From: an uncultured Bacteroidales bacterium
GTDB lineage: Bacteria > Bacteroidota > Bacteroidia > Bacteroidales > Paludibacteraceae
Reading direction: 5' to 3'
DNA: 64,000 nt
NCBI GenBank assembly: GCA_902800525.1
Contig: CADCEV010000006.1
Coordinates: 1-64,000, forward strand
A program made the translations under genes and the position numbers. Shown here piece by piece: positions 1 through 7,625 of the stretch (position 1 is its first letter; every line of letters starts with the position of its first letter). The notes under the pieces are model-generated. The model made no database searches. It was not told where the DNA came from and saw nothing but the letters and a program-made list of their open reading frames with translations.

Positions 1-311
1 GCCGAATTGTCTCCCTAATGAGCCGGTCAGAGACTCGCATTGTTTCGATAAAAAAAGTTCCATATTTCTAACGATTTATAATTTTGATAAGGTAATGAGC
101 AGTACATGAGTAGTACATGCGTAGTACATGCCCCTTACAAGTTTGCATCGAAGTTTTTTTGTGCCGGACGATAGCATCGCCCGGTTTATATAAACACTCG
201 CCGATATGGATGTCGGGATCAAATCCCGACGCAAGGGACAAAGAGGGCGAGGGAACGTCGCTTTTATAAGCGACGCAGGGGACGAAGGCGAAGGGGGCGA
301 GGGGGCGAATG
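1..311. other. Intergenic, repeat and hairpin rich
   Basis: No convincing gene. Three near-direct copies of a GTAGTACATG-like unit lie at about 101-130. Two perfect short hairpins follow: GTCGGGA/TCCCGAC at about 212-230 and CGTCGCTT/AAGCGACG at about 257-276. The stretch from 240 to 310 is a purine-rich run of GGGG-CGA units. The small ORFs here do not look like real genes. Confidence 0.5.
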
Positions 312-692
312 TTAATTAAGAGGGGTGATGTGGGACATTTCAAAATAGTCAGCAACGTTCTTGGGGTAGATACCAAAGGAACCGTTATAAAAGGCAGAGA
401 CCATCTTTTCGCGTTTGAACTGCGCGTCTATCGAGGCAACTCCGCGCCAATTAAATGGGTACGGTTTGGTATAAGTGAGCGCATAAAGAGGATTGTCGTA
501 GATCTTTTCTCCTTTGCGTTTTTTTTCACGAAGATACCAATATAGACGCTGCTGTGCGCGGTAGGTCATTGCGTTCCATCGTCTCAAACAGAGAGGATAG
601 AGGTCGCGAAATTCATCACGCGGAGCAAGCAAGTCCCAAATCAATGGGAAAGAGTCCCGTTTGGCAATTATGTGTTCTAATGGTTCACTCAT
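312..692 (-). CDS. Hypothetical protein, 126 aa
   Basis: A soluble, basic and aromatic-rich protein with no signal peptide or membrane segment. The N-terminus reads MSEPLEHIIAKRDSFPLIWD; further on are RAQQRLYWYLREKKRKG and a closing KMVSAFYNGSFGIYP segment. I recall similar small proteins of unknown function in Bacteroides accessory regions, but I cannot name a Pfam family and give no function. The competing plus-strand ORF across the same DNA has a less protein-like composition. The ATG at 692 is the only good start. The gene stands alone between two non-coding stretches. Confidence 0.6.
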   Translation of the reverse strand: MSEPLEHIIAKRDSFPLIWDLLAPRDEFRDLYPLCLRRWNAMTYRAQQRLYWYLREKKRKGEKIYDNPLYALTYTKPYPFNWRGVASIDAQFKREKMVSAFYNGSFGIYPKNVADYFEMSHITPLN

Positions 693-1270
693 TGTTGGCT
701 TTCTTTTTTTATGATTGATTTTTTTTCTAAAAAAAATAAATAAATATTAATCAATCATATACACGCTGCATAGTTTTTCTCTTTTGGTTCTTTTCTCTTT
801 TGAGGACAAACCCCGAACCAGGACACCCCCGAACCCTCTCTCAAAAGAGAGAGGAAGCCCCTAGCTAACCCTTTTATATTCCACAAAGGGGTCACTAATG
901 CCTTTCGAAAAAAGACACAAGCTAAAAAGGAACAGAGGGCGATGCCTTTGTAGGCGGCGGTGTCGCAATAGAACGCGACGTTGTTTGCGCGATGGGTAGC
1001 GACATAGCGAAATAGTATGTCGCGGTGTGTGAACGAGTGACCGGCTCGCGGATTCGGGTCAATGTATAAATCAGATCTTGCCATAGTTCCGCTTCTCGGG
1101 GCTTTGGTTGAGCAAACACACACCGTAAGGCCATCTGCCTGCGGAGGCTCTCCGCCGAAAAGCGGTGCAAAGGTAGAGGTTTTAAGTGGAAAACGGAGTC
1201 ACAAATGTGACTTATTTGTGACCTGTTGTGACTTAATGAAAATTGCAAGAAAAATGAACCAAAATGGCAT

Positions 1271-1298
1271 AAAAAAAGCGACCCGAAAAGGTCGCTGA
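1271..1298 (-). terminator. Rho-independent terminator
   Basis: Read leftward, a GCGACC/GGTCGC stem with a short loop is followed by a run of seven T. It lies just after a short open frame (1299-1390) that looks like the 3' end of a lost gene. Confidence 0.65.
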
Positions 1299-1392
1299 TT
1301 ATTTGTTTCTGCCGATGTTCACCCCTAAATGGTGGTCATCGACATTCCATCTGAACTCATCGGTAAGGCGGGAACAAAGTTCTTTTCGTTAC
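1299..1392 (-). pseudogene. Possible decayed 3' end of a gene
   Basis: On the minus strand a 29-codon open stretch, with residues like LTDEFRWNVDDHHLGVNIG, ends in TAA directly before the leftward terminator. Upstream, plausible protein-like stretches continue only in other frames broken by stops. This fits a frameshifted gene remnant but is weak evidence. I do not recognise the family. Confidence 0.25.
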
Positions 1393-1563
1393 ATCAAGTT
1401 TGCCTACTTTGTTGGTAAAGGAATATGCCTTATGAATTTACTATTTTCTCCATTTACCGTCCGGAGTCCAAGACGAAATAGGATACAAAGGCACTGCTTT
1501 TTGGGGAGATATGCAAATATTTTTGGTATTTTTGTTCAAAATGACTCAAAATTGCAATTTTTC

Positions 1564-1595
1564 TTGCATATATCAAAAAAAAGCAGTAAATTTGC
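1564..1595 (+). promoter_or_regulatory. Promoter of toxin-antitoxin operon
   Basis: TTG at 1564 and TAAATTTGC at 1587: the Bacteroidetes -33/-7 pair with 23 bases from TTG to TA. It precedes a rare strong ribosome site (AAGGAGG, about 1610) and the antitoxin ATG. Confidence 0.75.
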
Positions 1596-1621
1596 AGCGA
1601 ATTTGTAACAAGGAGGTTATT

Positions 1622-1846
1622 ATGACAACTACTCTAACATACAACCCTCGAAATAAAGCCGCAAGGTTAGCTATGGATTACATTCAATCATTAGGTGTGT
1701 TTACAATTACTCCAACGCCTACTACACGTAGTAGAAAGAAACGTCAGTTTGAAAACGAGTTTCGTACAGCCATGAAACATGCCAAAGCATTCAGAGAAGG
1801 CAAAATGGAGTTTCGCCCAATGGACGACCTGCTCAACGAATTGTAA
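1622..1846 (+). CDS. Antitoxin, DUF2683-like
   Basis: A 74-aa protein whose N-terminus (MTTTLTYNPRNKAARLAMDY) resembles the DUF2683-type antitoxins found beside RelE/ParE toxins in Bacteroidetes. The middle is basic (TTRSRKKR) and the acidic C-terminus (MDDLLNEL) probably wraps the toxin. The start at 1622 follows AAGGAGG; the longer upstream frame reads through promoter DNA and is rejected. The toxin gene follows after 15 bases. The expected role is to neutralise the toxin and bind the operon promoter as a complex (inference from the pairing). The pair is visibly AT-richer than the metabolic genes to its right. Confidence 0.7.
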   Translation: MTTTLTYNPRNKAARLAMDYIQSLGVFTITPTPTTRSRKKRQFENEFRTAMKHAKAFREGKMEFRPMDDLLNEL

Positions 1847-1861
1847 TTGAGGAAGAGTGAT

Positions 1862-2200
1862 ATGACGTACGATTTTCGACCATCTCCTGATTTCGAGAGA
1901 CAGGCTAAAAAGTTAGCCAAACATTATCCTTCTTTCAAAAAGGATTTGCTTCTTTTTCTTGATAGTTTGAAAGCTGATCCATGGCAAGGAGTAGATTTAG
2001 GGAATGGAATACGCAAAGTACGCATGACCATTTCTTCCAAAGGGCGTGGAAAGTCAGGAGGAGCACGAGTTATCACGATGAATGTGAATGTGGATGTAGA
2101 AAAGATGATTATTGCTTTGCTTTACATCTACGATAAAGCAGAAATGGAGAATGTCAGCGATAACTTCTTAAAACAGATAATTAAAGAAATGGATGTATAA
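1862..2200 (+). CDS. RelE/ParE-family toxin
   Basis: A 112-aa basic protein with the layout of RelE/ParE toxins: a DFRPSPDFERQAKKLAKHYPS start, an amphipathic KKDLLLFLDSL helix, a basic core (GNGIRKVRMTISSKGRGKSGGARVI) and a beta-strand region ending in LLYIYDKAEMENVS. Family members are usually ribosome-dependent mRNA interferases or gyrase poisons; the sequence does not show which. ATG 1862, preceded by GAGGAAG, is preferred over the in-frame TTG at 1847. It forms a bicistron with the antitoxin. Confidence 0.75.
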   Translation: MTYDFRPSPDFERQAKKLAKHYPSFKKDLLLFLDSLKADPWQGVDLGNGIRKVRMTISSKGRGKSGGARVITMNVNVDVEKMIIALLYIYDKAEMENVSDNFLKQIIKEMDV

Positions 2201-2227
2201 TCATCCGAATTTTTGAAACTAAGTCTA

Positions 2228-3211
2228 ATGCGCATCGTTTTTACCACACAACTACCGGCAGAGGGTTTTCGGCGATTGGAAACCTATTTTAAGCACTCTA
2301 CGAACGGAGAGGGCTTAGTGATGTGTATGATCGGAGAGGAGAATTGGCAAGAAGGTGAAGTGTTAGTGAGCACATTTGACTACCAAGTGCCAAGGGCATT
2401 GATTGATTCGATGCCTCGTCTGCAACTCATTGCCAATTTCGGTGCCGGATATAACAATATCGATTTAGCCGCCTGCCAAGCACGCGGTATCCGCGTGACG
2501 AACACTCCTCAGCCGGTGATCGAGCCGACGGCGGAGTTGGCTTTTGCGCTGATGATCGACATAGCGCGCCGGGTCTCGGAGTTTGACAGGGAGATGAGAA
2601 CACCTCCCTACCCCCTCTCGGAGGGGGAGAGATGTCAACCTGTTGAGTTCGGGGTGATGCGGCATTTGAGTCACTCGCTATACGGCAAAACGCTCGGAAT
2701 AATCGGTATGGGTCGCATCGGTCAAGCACTCGCCAGACGCGCTTTGGCTTCCGGCATGCGGATTATCTATCATAACAGGCACCGTTTGTCCGATGAAATC
2801 GAAGAAAAATACCATGCCGGATATGTGGATTTTCAGACCTTGCTGCAGGACAGCGATTTTGTGAGTCTGAACCTACCCTATACGCCGGAGGTGCATCATT
2901 TGATCGGCAAGCCGGAGTTCGGCATGATGAAACGCAGCGCATACCTTATCAATACTGCGCGCGGCGCGCACGTGGATGAAGCGGCGCTGGTGGAAGCACT
3001 GCAAAGCGGCATCATCGCCGGTGCGGCAATGGATGTATATGAGCATGAACCTGCGATTTCATCGGCACTTTTGCATCTGCCGAACGTGGTACTGAGCCCG
3101 CATACCGGCACCGGCACATGGGAAGGACGCATCGCTATGTGCGAGAACGTGACGGACAATATCCTTGCATACGTAAACAACGACATAAATAAAATGAATA
3201 TAGTATTATGA
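2228..3211 (+). CDS. D-isomer 2-hydroxyacid dehydrogenase
   Basis: A 327-aa NAD-dependent dehydrogenase of the GyaR/LdhA type, reducing a 2-keto acid (glyoxylate, hydroxypyruvate or pyruvate; which one cannot be read). The Rossmann motif GMGRIG is near residue 160. The catalytic Arg (NTARGAHVD) is near 242, the Glu (DVYEHEP) near 269 and the His (SPHTGTGT) near 290. ATG 2228 is chosen; an in-frame TTG at 2213 would add five residues. Odd: just before the NAD domain, about residues 121-137 (RTPPYPLSEGERCQP) are coded by a palindromic CCCCCTCTCGGAGGGGGA-type repeat, inserted in frame where relatives have a short linker. The stop overlaps the next start by 4 bases. Confidence 0.85.
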   Translation: MRIVFTTQLPAEGFRRLETYFKHSTNGEGLVMCMIGEENWQEGEVLVSTFDYQVPRALIDSMPRLQLIANFGAGYNNIDLAACQARGIRVTNTPQPVIEPTAELAFALMIDIARRVSEFDREMRTPPYPLSEGERCQPVEFGVMRHLSHSLYGKTLGIIGMGRIGQALARRALASGMRIIYHNRHRLSDEIEEKYHAGYVDFQTLLQDSDFVSLNLPYTPEVHHLIGKPEFGMMKRSAYLINTARGAHVDEAALVEALQSGIIAGAAMDVYEHEPAISSALLHLPNVVLSPHTGTGTWEGRIAMCENVTDNILAYVNNDINKMNIVL

Positions 3212-3744
3212 GAAAATCTATTATGCTGATTGCAGTGCTGATGATGACAGGCTGCGGAATGATGAAAAACAGCGCACCGAGTAGCCAAACCGCCCAAACG
3301 TCACCCGTATCTACGGTGGAAACGGCGAATACCGCTATCAGCGCAGGTCAGGGAGCAGGTAGCGCTCTGCAGGCTATCTATGCGCAGTACAAAGCCGACG
3401 GCAACAAGTACGACTACAGAAACATGCAAAACATTCTCAACACCGTTACGCTGTTAGCCAACTGCGAGGGGTTGAAAGACAACTACAAAAACAAGGATTA
3501 CCTGACGGATTTCGGCAAAGGAATGATTGCATCGTCACTGGGTCTGGTCAGCCGGGACAATGTACAGACCGTAACGAACAGTCTCGTTGACATGGTAAAA
3601 AACAGCGAAACAATCCAGAACACCAAGGCTCAGGCTACGCAAGCAGCACAAAACACGGCTAGCCAAGCCGCTTCTTATGCCAATACAGCCGCTCAATACG
3701 CCGGCGCATTAAGTACATTATTAGGAACATTCAGCGGAAAATAA
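3208..3744 (+). CDS. Putative lipoprotein, unknown function
   Basis: A 178-aa protein with a lipoprotein signal (MLIAVLMMTGC, Cys near residue 16), a Ser/Thr/Gln-rich linker, then a mostly helical Ala/Asn/Gln-rich body. A KADGNKYDYRNMQNILNTV segment precedes a run of NTxAQAAQN-like units near the C-terminus. It may be translationally coupled to the dehydrogenase (ATGA overlap). It resembles small Bacteroidetes periplasmic lipoproteins, but I cannot assign a function. Confidence 0.65.
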   Translation: MRKSIMLIAVLMMTGCGMMKNSAPSSQTAQTSPVSTVETANTAISAGQGAGSALQAIYAQYKADGNKYDYRNMQNILNTVTLLANCEGLKDNYKNKDYLTDFGKGMIASSLGLVSRDNVQTVTNSLVDMVKNSETIQNTKAQATQAAQNTASQAASYANTAAQYAGALSTLLGTFSGK

Positions 3745-3747
3745 CAT

Positions 3748-4929
3748 ATGGATATAGTAGATCGTTTTTTGAAATATGTGTCGTTTTGCACGACAAGTGA
3801 TGAGAACACCGGGATGACCCCTTCTACCCCCGGGCAGATGGAGTTTGCACGCTATTTGGCGGAGGAACTGAAAAGTATCGGCATGACCGATGTTTCTCTC
3901 GATGAAAACGGGTATATTATGGCTACCTTGGAGGCGAACGGACAAAACGCCAAGGAGTTGCCGGTGATTGGATTCATAGCGCATATGGACACGTCCCCGG
4001 ATGCGAGCGGCAGGAACATCAAACCCTCTATCGTAAAAGCGGAAGAGCGCGATTTCATCGACCCTCGTTATGCGGGACAGGACGTGATCGTGACCGATAA
4101 CAAGACCCTTCTTGGTGCCGACGACAAAGCCGGTATTGCGGAGATCGTGACCGCCATGGAGTACCTCATCCAACACCCGGAGATCGAGCACGGCAAGATC
4201 CGTGTGGGTTTCACGCCGGACGAAGAGATCGGTTGCGGTGCGGACCATTTCGATGTAGCCAAGTTCGGCTGTCAATGGGCATACACCATGGACGGAGGTG
4301 CCATAGGCGAATTGGAATACGAGAACTTCAACGCCGCATCGGCTAAGATCAAAGTACATGGTCTGAACGTTCACCCCGGTACGGCATACCACAAGATGCG
4401 CAACTCGATGCGTATTGCGTACCAAATAGCCGTGATGCTGCCGCGTTTCCAGACCCCGGAGCACACGCAGGGCTACGAGGGCTTCTATCACCTGATCGGC
4501 ATGAACGGTACCGTGGAAGAAACGACCCTCAGCTACATCATCCGCGACCATGACCGCACCCTCTTCGAATACCGCAAACGCGAGTTGGAGCACCTGGTGC
4601 GCAAGATCAACACCGAGTACGGAGAAGGCACCGCGGAGATCGAGATACGCGATCAATATTATAACATGCGCGAGAAAATAGAGCCGGTGATGCACATCAT
4701 CGAGTTAGCGGAAGAGGCGATGAAATCGGTAGGAATAACACCTGTGGTCAAACCGATCCGCGGCGGAACAGACGGTGCACGACTCAGTTTCGAAGGACTC
4801 CCCTGCCCCAACATCTTCGCCGGAGGTGAGAACTTCCACAGCCGGTACGAATATCTGCCCGTTCCGAGTCTCAAGGCCGCCGAAGAGGTCGTCCTTGAGA
4901 TCGTTAAAATGGTTGCTGCGCAACGTTAA
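3748..4929 (+). CDS. pepT: Peptidase T (tripeptidase)
   Basis: A 393-aa M20B metallopeptidase that removes the N-terminal residue of tripeptides in the cytoplasm. The two-zinc site is complete: AHMDTSPD near residue 79, [13 protein letters not shown] near 138, the catalytic PDEEIGCG near 175, MDGG near 198, and the closing [10 protein letters not shown] near 366. Length matches the family. It starts 3 bases after the lipoprotein gene. An antisense frame over most of it is a codon-bias shadow. Confidence 0.95.
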   Translation: MDIVDRFLKYVSFCTTSDENTGMTPSTPGQMEFARYLAEELKSIGMTDVSLDENGYIMATLEANGQNAKELPVIGFIAHMDTSPDASGRNIKPSIVKAEERDFIDPRYAGQDVIVTDNKTLLGADDKAGIAEIVTAMEYLIQHPEIEHGKIRVGFTPDEEIGCGADHFDVAKFGCQWAYTMDGGAIGELEYENFNAASAKIKVHGLNVHPGTAYHKMRNSMRIAYQIAVMLPRFQTPEHTQGYEGFYHLIGMNGTVEETTLSYIIRDHDRTLFEYRKRELEHLVRKINTEYGEGTAEIEIRDQYYNMREKIEPVMHIIELAEEAMKSVGITPVVKPIRGGTDGARLSFEGLPCPNIFAGGENFHSRYEYLPVPSLKAAEEVVLEIVKMVAAQR

Positions 4930-4956
4930 AACGTTAAATTGTTAAATTGTATATAT

Positions 4957-6042
4957 ATGTTAAAAACCACACCGTTTACCGACATTCACATTGCGCTCGG
5001 CGCAAAAATGGCAGAGTTTGCAGGCTTCAACATGCCTATCCAGTACCCCACCGGCATTAACGCCGAGCACATGATCGTCCGCGAGGGCGTAGGCGTGTTC
5101 GATGTGAGCCACATGGGCGAGTTCTGGGTAAAAGGCGAGAAAGCATTGGAATTCTTGCAGTATATCACGACCAACGACCTGAGCACCATCGCCGCCGGCA
5201 AAGCACAGTACACCTGCATGCCGAACGGCAAAGGCGGCATCGTGGACGACCTGATCATCTACAAATATTCGACCACCAAATATCTGATGGTGGTCAATGC
5301 CGGCAACATCGACAAAGATTGGCTCTGGGTCAATACCATTAAAGAGCAGCATCCCCAATGGGAATCCGTATCCCTGGAGAATGCCTCCGAGCGTTATGGT
5401 CAGTTGGCGGTACAGGGTCCGAAAGCGACCGAACTGCTGCAACTGCTGACCGACGCGGACTTGAAGTCGATTGACTACTACGCATTCCGCGAATGGAGTT
5501 TCGCCGGCGTACAAGGCGTGATCCTATCCAATACCGGTTACACCGGCGCAGGAGGATTCGAACTCTATTTCCCCGCTGAATACGGCAAACAGATCTGGGA
5601 CGCACTGTTCGAAGTAGGCAAACCGTTCGGTCTGGCTCCTATCGGTTTGGGCGCACGGGACAGCCTGCGTCTGGAGAAATGGTACTGCCTCTACGGCCAC
5701 GACATCGACGACACCACCTCCCCATTGGAGGCAGGTTTAGGCTGGATCACCAAACTCGATGCCAAGGATTTCATTGACCGCGATTTCCTCAAAGCCCAGA
5801 AAGCCGAAGGGGTGAAACGCAAACTCGTGCATTTCGAGTGCCTGGAGCGCGCTATTCCGCGTAACGGCTATGAGATATGCGACGAAGCCGGCAACACCAT
5901 CGGCAACGTGACCTCCGGTATCATGCTGCCGAACACCAAAGTAGGTATCGGTATGGGCTACGTGCAGACACCGTTTGCCAAGAAAGGCGAGACCATCTAT
6001 ATCAAGATCCGCGAGAAACTGATTCCTGCCAAGCAGGTGTAA
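4957..6042 (+). CDS. gcvT: Glycine cleavage system T protein (aminomethyltransferase)
   Basis: A 361-aa tetrahydrofolate-dependent aminomethyltransferase. It takes the aminomethyl group from lipoylated GcvH and releases ammonia and methylene-THF. Family features seen: FDVSHMGE near residue 50, [10 protein letters not shown] (catalytic Asp) near 93, [21 protein letters not shown] near 192, [10 protein letters not shown] near 233 and a C-terminal [19 protein letters not shown] 4957 is preferred over the upstream TTG at 4939, which lies in a GTTAAA-repeat spacer. gcvH and gcvP are not in the window. No glycine riboswitch fits in the 27-base gap. Confidence 0.93.
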   Translation: MLKTTPFTDIHIALGAKMAEFAGFNMPIQYPTGINAEHMIVREGVGVFDVSHMGEFWVKGEKALEFLQYITTNDLSTIAAGKAQYTCMPNGKGGIVDDLIIYKYSTTKYLMVVNAGNIDKDWLWVNTIKEQHPQWESVSLENASERYGQLAVQGPKATELLQLLTDADLKSIDYYAFREWSFAGVQGVILSNTGYTGAGGFELYFPAEYGKQIWDALFEVGKPFGLAPIGLGARDSLRLEKWYCLYGHDIDDTTSPLEAGLGWITKLDAKDFIDRDFLKAQKAEGVKRKLVHFECLERAIPRNGYEICDEAGNTIGNVTSGIMLPNTKVGIGMGYVQTPFAKKGETIYIKIREKLIPAKQV

Positions 6043-6076
6043 TTCACAATTCACAATTCACAATTGACAATTCGTG
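6042..6076 (+). repeat. Short repeat, CAATTCA family
   Basis: Tandem ATTCACA/ATTGACA units fill the gcvT-patatin spacer. The same family is found in frame inside recN (about 22148-22232) and, as the inverse complement, in lpdA (about 37199-37233). Confidence 0.7.
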
Positions 6077-6103
6077 ATCTCGGAATCTCGTGAAAGCGTT
6101 AAC

Positions 6104-6949
6104 ATGAAGAACGTAGCATTGGTATTGGGTTCGGGAGGTGCGCGTGGACTCGCGCATATCGGCGCCATAGAGGCCATCGAGGAGCGCGGCTATACGATCA
6201 CGAGTATAGCCGGCTGCTCAATGGGTTCGATCATCGCCGGCATGTACGCCGCCGGACAACTCGCAGAAGCCAAGAACTGGTTTCTGCGCGTGGACAAGCA
6301 ACTTATCCTAAGGATGATTGATATCAATCTGCTCAGCGTCAACTCTCTGGTCAAAGGGCAACGGATCATCAAGGAATTAGAGACCGTAGTGCCGGATCGA
6401 CCGATCGAGGAACTGAATATCCCCTGCGCTATTGTGGCGTCGGACATGCAGAACACCGAGGAGGTGATCTTCCGCACCGGCAGCCTGTTTGAAGCCGTAC
6501 GCGCATCGATCAGTATTCCCCTTTTCTTCGAACCCGTGCAAATGGGAAACCGTCTGCTCATTGACGGCGGCATCCTCAATCCCCTGCCCCTGCACACTAT
6601 CCAACGCACCGAGGGAGACATACTTGTTGCCATGGATATCAGCGGCAAAGACTCCATGCCTGAGGACGAAGCGCAGAGCGTGCCGTTCAAGATCTTAGAG
6701 ACCCCGATGGCTAAAGTGCAGCAACTCAAACGCATCAATTTCTTCAGTATTCTCGACCGCATGAGCGATATGCAGATCCAGCAGAACACCTTGCTGGAAT
6801 GTCGTCTCACGCCCCCGGATGTACATGCCGTCATGCGCCAGTACGCATACAACACCTTTGATTTTGACAAAGCCGAAGAGATTATTGCGCAGGGTCACGA
6901 ACTGATGACACAGGCGCTCATCGAATACGAAAAACAAGCCTCCGAATGA
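6104..6949 (+). CDS. Patatin-like phospholipase
   Basis: A 281-aa acyl hydrolase of the RssA/YchK type, with the Ser-Asp dyad: oxyanion loop GSGGARGLAHIG at residues 7-18, nucleophile elbow GCSMGS near 39, and DGG (LLIDGGILNPLP) near 156. There is no signal peptide, so it is probably cytoplasmic and acts on membrane-derived acyl esters. ATG 6104 is chosen because the family's N-terminus begins here; the upstream in-frame codons are repeat DNA. Its 3' end overlaps the TetR gene by 4 bases and acyl-CoA ligases follow, suggesting lipid release followed by re-activation (inference). Confidence 0.88.
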   Translation: MKNVALVLGSGGARGLAHIGAIEAIEERGYTITSIAGCSMGSIIAGMYAAGQLAEAKNWFLRVDKQLILRMIDINLLSVNSLVKGQRIIKELETVVPDRPIEELNIPCAIVASDMQNTEEVIFRTGSLFEAVRASISIPLFFEPVQMGNRLLIDGGILNPLPLHTIQRTEGDILVAMDISGKDSMPEDEAQSVPFKILETPMAKVQQLKRINFFSILDRMSDMQIQQNTLLECRLTPPDVHAVMRQYAYNTFDFDKAEEIIAQGHELMTQALIEYEKQASE

Positions 6950-7536
6950 AAGACAGGAAGGAATATATTATCCGTAAGGCGATGGAGCTCTATGCCCTGA
7001 AAGGATACCAGAATGTGAGCATTACCGACCTGCAGTTTGCGCTGGATATCGGGCGCGGGACACTATATTATTATTTTAAGGACCAGGACGAGCTTTTCCT
7101 GACCTGCATGGAGAAATATTTCATCGAGCCCAAACAACGCGCGCTCAATGCAGTGCCCAACGACAGTGGCATAGAGACCATGATCGCCGCGATGCTGGAA
7201 TACCTCCATAGTTTGGAAGAAGCCTTGCTCACTTTTGACAACAAAGCCATCAACACCTCAAACGTCAATAACTTGATGTTCATCGCCTATAGCCAGTTTC
7301 CTACTCTCTCCAGAAAGGCGCAAAGGCTCGCGCTCAAAGAAGTAGAACTCTGGCGCAACGCCATCTATCACGACCAACGCGCCGGACTCATCCGTCGGGA
7401 CATCGACCGCGAACAAGTGGCTCTGATGTTCTCGCAGGTCAAGAACTCACTCGACCCTGCCCTCGGAAAAAGCCAAATGGACTTTACTTTTTTGCGGAAA
7501 ACATATTCAGAAATGCACAAAATGCTAAAAATTTAA
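6946..7536 (+). CDS. TetR/AcrR-family regulator
   Basis: A 196-aa regulator. The N-terminal helix-turn-helix is typical (IIRKAMELYALKGYQNVSI, then IGRGTLYYYFKDQDELF, residues 8-50). The rest is a variable helical ligand domain. Translation is coupled to the patatin gene by an ATGA overlap. Just downstream a perfect GAACAATTGTTC palindrome (7554-7565) lies at the promoter of the acyl-CoA ligase gene and is a candidate operator. A fatty-acid or acyl-CoA ligand is plausible, by analogy with FadR/FabR-type TetR members, but unproven. Confidence 0.88.
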   Translation: MKDRKEYIIRKAMELYALKGYQNVSITDLQFALDIGRGTLYYYFKDQDELFLTCMEKYFIEPKQRALNAVPNDSGIETMIAAMLEYLHSLEEALLTFDNKAINTSNVNNLMFIAYSQFPTLSRKAQRLALKEVELWRNAIYHDQRAGLIRRDIDREQVALMFSQVKNSLDPALGKSQMDFTFLRKTYSEMHKMLKI

Positions 7537-7550
7537 AAAAAAATACAGTT

Positions 7551-7586
7551 TTCGAACAATTGTTCAAAAATAAAGCAGTACTTTTG
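7551..7586 (+). promoter_or_regulatory. Palindromic operator at the acyl-CoA ligase promoter
   Basis: GAACAATTGTTC at 7554-7565 is a perfect 12-bp palindrome; two further outer base pairs match after one mismatch. It lies just upstream of TACTTTTG (7579-7586), so a bound regulator would cover the -33 region. The canonical TTG at 23 bases from TA is absent here, unlike the constitutive-looking promoters nearby, which fits a regulated promoter. Confidence 0.55.
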
Positions 7587-7625
7587 TACTCGAAATCAAA
7601 AACAACGATAATAAAATCATAATAA

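Larger units (their letters stand above)
693..1563. other. Long intergenic region with hairpins and repeat copies
   Basis: No intact gene supported. It holds a REP-like palindrome (CCCTCTCTC/GAGAGAGG, about 831-852), a perfect stem GCGACATA/TATGTCGC at 999-1023 next to a second GTCGC/GCGAC stem at 962-979, and a GC-rich repeat at about 1135-1158 (CTGCCTGCGGAGGCTCTCCG) whose inverted copy lies inside the gene at 39797-40285. A terminator and a possible decayed gene end lie at 1271-1392. Confidence 0.5.

Noticed and set aside
309-545. Plus-strand 78-codon frame opposite the first gene
   Set aside because: The minus-strand frame is longer, starts cleanly and has more protein-like composition.
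3721-4695. A 324-codon open frame antisense to pepT
   Set aside because: It lies wholly opposite a gene with a complete catalytic site, has no promoter or family motif, and its composition mirrors the codon bias of pepT.
4930-4956. Glycine riboswitch before gcvT
   Set aside because: The gap is 27 bases of GTTAAA repeats, too short to hold one.
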